Shown here one piece after another: positions 11,196-21,486 of a DNA stretch of 64,000 nucleotides; the stretch's first letter is position 1; each line of letters starts with the position of its first letter. The notes beneath the pieces were generated by a model. The model saw only the letters and a list, made by a program, of their open reading frames with translations, was not told where the DNA came from and ran no database searches. The position numbers were made by a program, and so were the translations under genes. Source of the DNA: Melampsora larici-populina 98AG31 (Eukaryota; Basidiomycota; Pucciniomycetes; Pucciniales; Melampsoraceae); NCBI RefSeq assembly GCF_000204055.1, contig NW_006768772.1, forward strand, positions 772,126-836,125, read 5' to 3'.

Positions 11196-12096
11196 CTTTT
11201 CAGTTATTCACAAATTGCTTTTCCTTCCAATTATGCTTTGTGTGTCATCTACGTCAGCTTTTTGCTTTCTTTTTTTGCCTTTTTGCTGTGCTTTCTCTGC
11301 TTTTAAATTGCTTTTCTCAACCTGATGGGTGCGTGGTCTGCATTCATTTGTCACGTAGTTTCATTGTTGTATCTATTGTGTCTTGATACATTCTCCTCTT
11401 GATTTTACTTTTTGCTTTCTTTTTTTCACTTTTGCCTGTGCATTGGCTGCTTTTGATACATTCTCCTCTTTATTTTACCTTTTGCTTTCTTTTTTTTACT
11501 TTTCCCTGTGCGTTGGCTGCTTTTAAATCCCTTTTCACATACTGATGGACAATCATGTGTCCTGTAGTTTCATTGTTGTAACAACTTCTTCTTTATCTGT
11601 TTTGCTTTTCACTTTCATTCTTTGCTTTTGTGGTCACTGCCTCTGTGTTCTACGTGTCTCTCTGCTCCATAACAAGATGCTTATATGCTTTTCAGTTATT
11701 CACAAGTTGCTTTTCTTTCAAATATTGCTTTGTGCGTCATCTACGTCTGCTTCTCTCCTTCTTTTTTTAACTTTTTCCTGTGCTTTTGCTGCTTTTAAAT
11801 TGCTTTTCTCATTCTAATGTGTGCGTTTTCTACATTCGATTTTCACATAGTTTCATTGTTGAATCTATTTTGTCTTGATACATTCTCCTCTTCACTTTAC
11901 TTTTTGCTTTCTTTTTTTCCTTTTCCCTGTGCGTTGGCTGCTTTTAAATCCCTTTTCACTTACTGATGGACAATCATGTGTCCAGTAGTTTCTTTGCTGT
12001 AGCTGCTTCTTCTCGATCCATTGTGCTTTTCACTTTCATTCTTTGCTTTTGTGATCACTGCCTCCATGTTCTACGTGTCTCTCTGCTCCATAACAA
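11196..12096. repeat. Two-copy tandem duplication of about 410-480 bp, pyrimidine-rich
   Basis: Copy A (about 11196-11676) and copy B (about 11688-12096) both start CTTTTCAGTTATTCACAA and end CTCTCTGCTCCATAACAA. Copy A holds an extra internal duplication of about 70 bp around 11390-11525 (GATACATTCTCCTCTT repeated). The plus strand is strongly T/C-rich, which creates spurious Phe/Leu/Ser-rich frames. Confidence 0.8.
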
Positions 12097-12372
12097 CACC
12101 CTTCGCTCTTCTTACAATACCTCATGCTAATTGCATCCTTTTTCTATGTCTTTCTTGGTATGCACTTTTCACTTATTCTTTTCAGCCTTATGTGTCCATT
12201 TGATCCTGAGGCCTTTCCAAATGCCTTACACTATGTGCTGTAAACCAATTATGTCTTTTGTGTTGCCTCTCTTCACCTCACGTACATGTTCTCAAATGCA
12301 CTCTCTGAATCTTACCTCGCCCTTGCTGCAAGCGCTTCCTACATTGTGCTTTTTCTTCATGTGTTGTGTATA

Positions 12373-12572
12373 CAGCGCTTCAAGAATCCTTTGGGTTTTT
12401 TTGACACAAGAAAACAAAATAAGTGTCCAAAACCCTGGCTAAAACCCTTGCTAAAACCACTTTGATACTAAAATCTGTCAAATTTGAACTGTCCAAAAGA
12501 GTGTTTTCTGAGTTTTGTCCAAAACTTGGAAAAAAAGACCGCCAAATAAACCAAAGGATTCTTGAAGCGCTG
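12373..12572. mobile_element. 200-bp MITE with 22-bp perfect TIRs
   Basis: The TIRs at 12373-12394 and 12551-12572 are perfect reverse complements (starting CAGCGCTTCAAGAATCC). Left flank is TA and right flank is GA, so a TA duplication is only half preserved. Size and TIR style fit a Tc1/mariner-type MITE. There is no coding capacity. Confidence 0.75.
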
Positions 12573-13119
12573 GAATCCTTGTTATTGTTTTTCTGTTATT
12601 GTAATCACAGGGGCCAAAATAGATACTCACATACATGTGAGCGTTGTAGACTTTTTGGAATTCTCCAAAAAAGATTCATTTTCTTTCAGATTGATTCAAT
12701 TCACAATCTTGTTTGTGTTCAGGTGATCATCCTGTGGTTCTCATATTTTACTTGACATTTATTGAGAAGGCTCATTTCCATCTTGGATGAGCAATAACTG
12801 ATTCCCAATGAGTACTCAGGATCAGCTCATGAGGCACTGAATACTCAGCAATTTGTTCAAAATGAAGATGAGCACATGAACTATACCTTCCTGAGGCTTC
12901 ATTTTTCAGTGAAGAAGCCTGCCCAGGGGCGTCCCAATTGAGCTGCTCAGCAAATACTCAGTAGCATCCCCTGACTGGATCACTGATGGGCCGGACTTTT
13001 CTCAGACTTCCTTGCTAAGGAATGAAGCCTGATAAAAGCGTCATCCCATCTGCTCATTGCTCAGCTAATCCTCAGTGATATCCCTGGATAAAGTTTTTCA
13101 CACTGAGGGGCTGAGATCA

Positions 13120-13355
13120 ACTGAGCAGCCCCTCAGCCAATACTCAGTGACATCCTCTGGATCCTTCTGATCCGGCCAGGAATGCCCCTGAGGACTAGCT
13201 GAGCAGGCCCTCATCCAATGAGCAGTGAAATCCTCCGGATCCTCCTGATCTCATGGATGCCCCTGAGGAATAACTGAGCAGCCCCTCATCCAATGAGCAG
13301 TGAAATCCTCCGGATCCTCCTGATCTCAGGGATGCCCCTGAGGAATAACTGAGCA
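13120..13355. repeat. Tandem repeat, about 75-78-bp unit, three copies
   Basis: The block CCTCATCCAATGAGCAGTG begins near 13210 and 13285 (period 75), with a diverged copy near 13132. It lies inside the 12606-13800 element. Confidence 0.7.
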
Positions 13356-13674
13356 GCTCAGTTGAACGAGCAGACGGGCCTCAGGCTTCATTCCGGAGCC
13401 ATGAAGCTTGAGGCAAGCTTGGCGCTCTGTGATCCATCTGGGGGATACTTCAGAGACTTAGCTAAGGGAATACTCAGTTCAGCTCAGCCCCTAAGCTATA
13501 CATTGGTGGCATCCCTTGGAGCTTACTGAACCAGGGAATGCCGCTCAGGATCAGCTGAGCAGATGGATCAGCCCTTCCTCAGACTTCTTTGCTCAGGAAT
13601 AAATGCTGAGGAAGGCTTAGTTTGTCTGCTCAGTTCCTGATGATCACGTAATCAGCTGACAAACAGAAAGAAAA

Positions 13675-13762
13675 GGGAAACAAATGGGAAACAAATGGGA
13701 AACAAATGGGAAACAAATGGGAAACAAATTGGAAACAAATGGGAAACAAATGGGAACAAAAC
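13675..13762. repeat. Minisatellite GGGAAACAAAT, about 8 copies
   Basis: The 11-bp unit repeats from 13675, with one G-to-T variant at 13730 and a final truncated unit. It sits just inside the right end of the 1.2-kb element. Confidence 0.9.
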
Positions 13763-13800
13763 AGGAAAATTTCAACGCTCACATAGTTGTTGCCCCTGTG

Positions 13801-16800
13801 AATGGCCTATAACATGGTGTTTGTATCTCCTGTTGGTGTCCTTTTTTACCTGTGTCCCGCAATTTGCCATATGCGCCATATGCGTTTTTTTAATCATCCT
13901 TTTTCAATTGGGGGATTATTTTTGTCCAAAATGCTACATCTCCATCTATCTCACATAATAGGTTATTCTATTTTCCTTTTTCTGGGGGTTAAACCACTCA
14001 CAAGCTTTGCCACTTCCATATAAGCCGCCAGTTGATTTTGCGCTTTGGGTCTCTCCAATAATTCCTTTCAATCCTACTCTCTTCGACTTCACCCATAATG
14101 TTCCTTTATATTATATTTATATACAAAACTTATAACCAACACCAACCCTTTCCTGATTCATTGCATCACTAACAGTGCCATGTATCCCACCCAATTGCTA
14201 GACTCAACCTATGTACCCGGTTTTGGCGTAGTCAACTGGATGACAGTTGACATGGCAGAAGACCGTGTTGAATTAGACATCTTAGGTCACTTGTTATAAC
14301 ATAGTTTGACAAAAAAATTGTCCATATGTTTGTTCATATCATTACCTAAGGGCAAAAAGTTTAAAAAACCCTATTATACACATACAATTCACAATCACAT
14401 ATAGAACTAAAGCCTCATACACAGACACTGTAGTAGGGCTATGACCCGGCCCTCTGTGTGATGGGGAGGCCCCGGGGTGTTCCTGGGACCTGAGCACACC
14501 CAAAAGGGATCTAGAATTCACTCAGGGTCAATCAGGGCACACCTTGAATCAATTACAGGTGCAAGAAGCGGGGCAGAAAGGGGAAATTTTGACAAGTGTT
14601 GCAGGATTGAGTGTATTGTTCATTTGTACAACCTATGTGCACCTACTTAGAATTTCAAAAGAGCTGTAAACATGTTATGGCTCTGAGTCTGGGTCTTGGG
14701 CAACAGAAGTGAGGATTCAGTATGCCGTCTGGTTCTATTATGAGATTGTTGTATAAAGGAAAAGGACAATGATGAGCTAGTGATGTATGTATGATGTGGT
14801 CCACAATATGTGAGATGTGCATCAGACCTTTCACAGATTGGATTGTAACAAAACACTCAAATAGACACCATTTTTTTGTTTGTCCAGGAAAAACAAACCA
14901 GGCAGCCAGAGCCACTGGAGCGCCTGCAGGGCTTTTGGAATTGTGTTTAGCTTATTTCAGTGCCCTGGGGTGTGGACTGCCTCTTTACAAGGAAGAGTCA
15001 TGCAGAGTGCCAGGACAAAGCCCCACAATGTAGGGACAAACCATGGCCCAAAAATGCAGCAGAAATGAGTATCAACTGTATTTTATATGTATATCTCTGC
15101 ATCTTGAAGATATTCAAGATTCAATTCTTCCTTATAGTACAAAAATAGCTTTTTTAATTTGTGTTTTTTTCTGAAAGGCTTACAGCCAATTTGAGGATGA
15201 TTGACCTCTTTTTTTGAAAAAAGTTGCTGTCACAGTGGTCAAAACCAACCAAAGAGTGTTTTTACAAGTTCTGTATCCTCTGGATTCTCAGATTCAGCAG
15301 AAAAACAAAACTCAGTCAAAACAAAAGCATGTTTTGCAGGGTTTTGAATCATGATGCATATTTCAAAAAAACATCCATTCTCAAATTGGCTGCAATAACT
15401 CATCAAATTTATGTGATGGAGCCTGAGGTTGGTGAACTGTATATTCTTGATCTGTGAATACAAGATCAGGTATGTACCAATTTATGATGTCATGTGATGG
15501 CATTGGGATTTTGGTGTTATGGCCAGCAAATGGCCCCCACAGTGATATTATGTTGAGATTATCATGTGAATATATTGAGAATATGTTGTGAATATGTTGG
15601 AGTTGTGGTAGTCACTGGCAGTTCTTGCCTGCCAGTGACTAGTAGATGAGTCTGGGGGCTGTGAATGGCCTATGACAGCACAGCCAAACTACCTTTTGAG
15701 GAAGCACTCTTGGATGGTGCACTTTTCTGAATTAAAAATATCACAAAAACAATTGTCAGCACAGCAGATTGGGTCAATCTCAACAGGTAGCCCCATAAAT
15801 TATCTTCTAAAAAACCAGCATGTTGGGTGTTGACCCACCAACTGCATGTGAATATAGTGCACATTTGGAGGTGCTTTGAGAGGGATGCACAACACAATCT
15901 GTCTTGAGGGAAATGTTGAGTCACATTTTGATGTCACAGGCAAACATTGGTGGGGAGATCCAGGTCCTAGATATGGTGGTACATGGCATGTTGTTATTTG
16001 TCAATGTACTAATATTCTGGTTGAGGAGCTTGAGAATGAAGTCTTGGTCCTTGTCCCAAAAGATTAAGTGCCTCCCAAGTGTGCTTAACTCCTGAGGGTT
16101 ACAAACCACAGAGGCTACCCTTTGCCACAGGGCATGCCATTTGTTGTGACAAACTAGAGCATGCACTAAGAGAAATGGAAAGGGTACATTTCATGTAAGC
16201 ATTCTAACACTAAAGGGAAAAAAACACCATTGTGAGATGGTGCATGAGCTAACAAGTGACTTCACAAGCTCTTGAACCCAATTAATTGTCTTGCCTTCAC
16301 AGAGGTATTGGATGGCCAATACCTTAATGCTGACTCGGTACTATCTGATGTGAACTCACATGTCAGGAGAGGAAATTAGAGTTCAGAGCACAATGGAGTT
16401 TGTCAGAGTGCAGCATGGAGTGGTGGACTGGGAAGAATGGAACATACCAGAGTCAGACAAAGCAGGGGGAAGGATGGATGTGGTGGTTGGATTCAGGGTC
16501 AATGTTGCAAAATTGCAAATGAGGTGGGATGGACTCCTGGCAATACTATTTAGGGCATCAGGATTCATGGGGTTGATAACCCATAAGTAGTCACAGCTTG
16601 GTGTCAATCACCGCAAGTATGGGCCTGGGCCCTGTACATATTGGCTGTGTTTGGGTTGGGCATTGACACAAAAGTTGCAAAAAAAATTGCGACCATGACA
16701 CAAATTTTGAGCTGTAAGATAAAAAATGTTGCAGAATAAGTTCAAGTCACCTAACTCTCACACTTCTGAATTTAGAGCTTTTTGATCAAATCTAAGAATC

Positions 16801-17339
16801 AGAAACTAATCACTCTGATCTCAACAAACATGCATAAAAGGCAGAATCAAGATAAACCGAATACTCTGCATATCATATAACAATAATCAAAGGAATTTAA
16901 AAATAAAATAAAACAAAAGAGACCAAGTTTGAGTTTTTTTTCTTTGCAATTCATTCATTCTCTTCAACTAATGAAAGAAGAAGACCAAAAAGACAAATAA
17001 AAAAAGGGTATGTGTGTAAAAAACAAAAGAAGAAAAAAAGACTTTTGTGGTAAACACACAACCCACTGGAAGTCTACATCCAAAAGAAGAAAAAGAGGAA
17101 AACCAGGTGAAGAAGGGTGGGGGCTGGGTGCAAAAAACCAGATTTGATTATTGGAAAAAGCTCGCACAAGGAGTAGCAGGAGTAGGAGAGAGAAGTGGAT
17201 AGAAAGACCAAAAACAAAAGAGAAAAACCATAAAAAAAGTTCGTGTCTTCTGCTTTTTTGGATACGTAACTTATAACAAAATTATAGTAAAGCAGAAGGA
17301 ATGTAGAAAAATAAGGAGAGAATGAGGAGAGGTGTTTAT
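13801..17339. other. Gene-poor intergenic DNA with one strong hairpin
   Basis: No supported gene in 3.5 kb. A hairpin with a 13-bp perfect stem (TAGTCACTGGCAG at 15609-15621, complement at 15629-15641, 7-nt loop) is present. The phrase CTGTGAATGGCCTAT occurs at about 13796 and again at about 15660, suggesting a shared repeat. 16850-17330 is A-rich on the plus strand next to the septin 3' end. Confidence 0.35.
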
Positions 17340-19392
17340 TCATCTATTACTCAAGAATCCTTTCTTCTTAGTTTTCTCAGGTGTTAATGGTCTACCAGAT
17401 TCTAGCCGACGTTTCTTATCTTCCAATTCAAGTCTTTGAATACCAAAAAAAGTCAGAAACAAGTCAATCACTTTATTATCTCTCTTTGCAAATCAGAATT
17501 AAAAGAGAAAGAAAATAAGAAAACGGACCGTTGTTTTTCAAGAGCTTCTTTCATATCACGATGTCTAGCATAGAGTTCCTCTTCCGATTGTTTTAATTTA
17601 GCTTCTTTTTCCGCTACTTTTTGTTGAAAGACCATCTTCATTTCAGATTCCATCTTGGACAATTTAGCTTCATGTAAAGATCTTTCTTCTGCCATTTTCG
17701 CTGCAGGGCTGTAGTAATCACACAAAAAGATCTCAGTGTCTGTAAGTATAAGGAAAAAGATTATAAGAGGTCGATAGTAAAAGTTTATTACTAACTTGAC
17801 TTCTTTAAAGACTGAATGATCTTGAGTCACTCCCATGGACAAAAGTTTCTGAGATCGATAATTTTCATATAGAACATTAAGAGTATGTTCTTTTAATTCT
17901 TCCATATGCGTTCGAATCAGCATCTGCCTTAATTTCAAGAAATCACAATGATCTTCGTTATCGACTTCTACTGTTCCAGAAGGATATTGTCGTCCTCGAA
18001 CTTGTCGACCATCAGCTGTTTGAACTTCTGTATCTGAACCTACGATGGCGAATGGGATCTTTCGCTGATGAAGCAGGAATACCACTCATTAGATCGACAT
18101 ACAGACAATGGAAGTAGCCGAAATGAAACAGTACCATTATTTCTTCGTTCTCAGCTAGAGTCTCCTCGTCCTCTTTTTCATATCGGGGAGCTTCATAGAT
18201 TTGAATATTGTGGAATGCAATATCGGATAGAATCTTTTTAGGGTTTGAATATGACATTCAGATTAGTGATGATCAACAAGTAGGGAGTAGATCAAGAAAA
18301 AGAATATACCCTCTGTTTGAAAGCAAGGATCTCATCATCTGTCATCGTATCAGATTTAGCAATGACGGGGATCAAGTTAACTTTAGTATGTAGACGTTTC
18401 AAAAACTCTACATCAACTAGTTTCAATCTTTTTTCCGGTGGGAGAGTTATTTCGATCAAAATCAGAATCCAACCAAAAACAAAGGTGAAATTTTTTACAA
18501 GCTTACGAATGACCAGTAGGTTCAATGAAATAGATACAGGCATGAACCCGATTATCCACCATCTTTGCACGATTCACTCGATTTTCTTGTTCAAGAAATG
18601 CATCGAAACGAGCTTCGATATTATCGAGTATAGGTTTCCATGATTCAGAGTTATTGACAAAGTCACCATAACCTGGTGTATCAACTACAGTGAGTAAGAG
18701 CCTTACACCCGTCTCCTCGATTTCTACAAAAATCGAATGATTAAAGGTAAGTTCATCGGAACAAGATGAGGAGAGTTGTCAGAGTGAAAAATGAGTAACC
18801 TGCTGAGATGCTTTGAATCGCTATCGTTCTTGGTCGATCAGCATGAGGACCAGGATAATCTTTTGGTGGATAGAGAGTAGTATTGAAGAGTGTGTTGATC
18901 AAGGTCTAGGATGAAACCAAAGTAAAAACAATAACAGATGACTTGAATTCAACTTTTTGACTTTGTGTGGTCATTTCAAATCAATCAGATTTACCGATTT
19001 CCCTAGACCACTCTCACCCACAACCATAACAGTAAAACTGAAGCCCTTTCGGACTGATTTACGATGTACTTGATTTGGTAAGTTTGCAACTGTGTTTTTG
19101 ATATTACATGATCGAGGAGAACAGATCGAACGCAGATTAGATTATGATCAACATTAAAAAACTAGTGATTTACTAATACTGACATCCAACATAACCCATT
19201 AGTTTTTTTCGAACGATATTCGATATTGGGGGTGAGATTGGTTCATTGGCATTCATGACTGGAGCTAAAAGTAACAAAGCAAGGAACGGTTTTTAGTAAG
19301 CATTGTGTAAGTCCTTTATCGATATATCAAATATCATGATCGATATACTAACATGGCTGTCGAGTAGGATCGTATTCTTCTGGTTCTGACAT
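17340..19392 (-). CDS. CDC3: Septin, CDC3-type, ten exons
   Basis: CDS complement(17340..17433, 17529..17708, 17796..18064, 18135..18233, 18310..18427, 18507..18723, 18800..18905, 18995..19089, 19184..19264, 19353..19392), 432 residues, every junction in phase. Septins are filament-forming GTPases of the cell cortex and septum. Visible motifs: [20 protein letters not shown] (polybasic lead-in typical of the Cdc3 group), P-loop [10 protein letters not shown]3 DTPG, G4 AKSD, the septin element with VRGRQYP, and a C-terminal coiled coil ([11 protein letters not shown] to LEDKKRRLE). One oddity: the septin-wide YPWG motif reads YPSG. Intron 9 uses a GTCCGT donor. Assignment to CDC3 rests on the [12 protein letters not shown] block and overall pattern. 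Confidence 0.92.
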
Positions 19393-19703
19393 TTTGAATG
19401 AGTTCTATTAATGGATCGAATCAAAGTAAAGAGATAGCTGATGGTTTGTCGTTGAAGGTAGGGAAGTGATGATGAATCGGGTGAATCGAGGATGGTCAAC
19501 AGTGGTCAACAGTCCGAGTGCACTCAAACTCAGTTCCAGTATCAGAGTCAGAGATCAGACTTAAAGTTATGTATGTATGTACTATGTATGTCTCTGTCTT
19601 AAAGAGCTTCCACTCTTTATTTGGCTCGAAGGTCATGAACTTAAATATAAAACTACATAAATATCTCTAATTCTGAGGTCTGAATTCAACCTGTGTCTAA
19701 TAA

Positions 19704-19982
19704 GGGGGCTCAAGTCAAAATATTTGCAACCTTTTCTTAAAAAATTGGGGAAAGTTTTTTATGGTACCGTGCTGTAAAAACTTTTCCCAATTTGTAAAAA
19801 AGGACCGTAAAAATTTCTTCCGGATCTCCTTCTGAGCAGTAAATTTACGCAAATTTGCTGCTTAAAAAAATTTGGGATGTCGTATAACATTTCCCAATTT
19901 CATAAAATTTTGCGTAAATTTTATGAAATTGGGAAAAGTTTTTTATGATAAAAGTAGTAAATTTTTTTGACTTGAGCCCCCC
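19704..19982. mobile_element. Harbinger/Tourist-type MITE, copy 1
   Basis: The TIRs GGGGGCTCAAGTC (left) and GACTTGAGCCCCCC (right) are flanked by TAA on both sides (19701-19703 and 19983-19985). The 279-bp element is AT-rich, with an internal inverted segment around AAATTTACGCAAATTT. A second copy with the same TAA duplication lies at 33819-34039. A 3-bp TAA/TTA duplication is characteristic of PIF/Harbinger. Confidence 0.8.
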
Positions 19983-19985
19983 TAA

Positions 19986-20766
19986 TATTCTCATGAAAGG
20001 TAGAGCTGAAAAATATTCCTCATCAACACTTTGGTTGGGGAATTCATGAAAACTCCACACACACAGTCAACCTTTGTATATGTGTATCCGAGCCAATTCC
20101 TCATCGTCAAGTCAAAGTCTATGTTGTAGAGTTAAAACATATGAAGTATTAACAAAAGACAGAAATATTTTGAATCCAAACCGACACAACCCCCGAATGC
20201 TTGACAGCAAGAGATACACTTCCCAAGGTGAAGCAAAAGTAAACATTGTTGACCGAGTTATATTTGGCTTATGCACCAATCATAAGCTAGACGACAAAAC
20301 ATGGACCGGTATAGATAAGTATGAATAAAAAAATCAAGAGGGTCGAGATACCGTCTCTCAATCTTTTTGGCTAACTTTGAAAGACTCGAGTGTAGATGAA
20401 TGGTCAGAAATCAATTTCCAACGGTGCAACATTGCATGAAAGGAAACAAAGTCATTCCAAGTTGAGTGTCTTCTACGGGTATCTGAACACTAGGACTCCT
20501 AGAGGCTAAGCTTTTTTAGAATCCTTGTCACACCCTCAATACGACTGAAGCTGGTAACTTTTTCTTTCCTTGATGCGCGGCTCGACATTTGAAGTTACAA
20601 TAAACGTTGAGGGTACAGTAGCTACAGATTATCATTGAGCAAGTAACACCCAAGGAAGTTCACGACATATTGATAAGGCCAAAGAAAGAGTAGAATGCAA
20701 GGACCATTTATTACGATGTAAAAAGGCTGGCCAATTGAAATTCTATTTGTCGGATGTGGATGTCCT
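19986..20766. other. Intergenic
   Basis: No supported gene or repeat structure was recognised. Confidence 0.3.
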
Positions 20767-21486
20767 TTACAATCTGACAGGAGCAACGGTAGAAGTAGGA
20801 GCCTGACAATACTTCTTATGTCTAGTCCAATCTTTCTTTTGACAAACAGTGCCACAATAGAAGACACACTTGCATCTAGCACAATGTTGAAGTTCGGCGT
20901 ATTTGGATAATTTGGCAGCGTTTATCATTTTAGGGCACTACAAGGAGAGTTCATTGGTCAATAATACTCTGGATACAATTGATAACTTTGATGATTGGAT
21001 TTAAAGTGAAGACTTACTTGATAGTGAGAGCAGACCATTTCATTAGGAGCACCCATGGTTCGCCATTTGATTGCTTTTTCATGATCACCTTTCATTTCGT
21101 ATAATCTACCGAGATTATCACGAGTACAGACTAGATCTGAAACGGCACCATCTGAATGATGACGATTGAGAGGATCACCATCAACATTACGTCATCTATT
21201 TCGAAATTAATTCTAACTTACCCTTTCGGACTATTTCAGCTTCTTCGAGGAACTTTTGCGCTTCGTTCAACCGACCCATATCGATGTAAAGCTCTCCTAA
21301 AGAGTTCTTGGTGAGTGCGACCGTGTGTGATTGTGCTCCACTAGTGGCGATTTTACGTTCCAACGCGTTCAAAAGAGCTACTTCTTCTTTCTCGTATTGA
21401 CCATCTTTGTGAAGTTGAACAGCTTGGTTTTGTAGATTGCAATTTAAAGGAACTTGTGGGTTACTAGAGACTGAACTGTGGAACAT
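20767..21486 (-). CDS. TPR and MYND zinc-finger protein, copy 1
   Basis: CDS complement(20767..20937, 21018..21151, 21222..21486), 189 residues, three exons with phase-consistent GT-AG junctions. Exon 1 and 2 hold TPR-like helices (AVQLHKDGQYEKEEVALLNAL, TKNSLGELYIDMGRLNEAQK, TRDNLGRLYEMKGDHEKAIK). Exon 3 encodes a MYND-type zinc finger with ligands in CSHYQC, HCARC, FYCGTVC and HKKYC. MYND fingers bind proline-containing peptides and TPRs bind proteins, so a scaffold or regulator role is likely; the exact function is unknown. A paralogue with identical exon structure lies at 25673-26388. Confidence 0.85.

Larger units (their letters stand above)
12606..13800. mobile_element. 1.2-kb non-autonomous TIR element, possibly hAT-like
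   Basis: The ends CACAGGGGC (12606-12614) and GCCCCTGTG (13792-13800) are perfect inverted repeats. A second inverted match lies just inside: ATGTGAGCGTTG near 12635 and CAACGCTCACAT near 13773. The interior is packed with short CTGAGCAG / CTGCTCA-type motifs in both orientations, as often seen in hAT subterminal regions. No clean 8-bp target duplication was found and no transposase is present, so the class is tentative. Confidence 0.5.

Noticed and set aside
11134..12442. Phe/Leu/Ser-rich frames resembling membrane proteins
   Set aside because: They are by-products of T/C-rich tandem duplicated DNA and are not conserved between the two repeat units.
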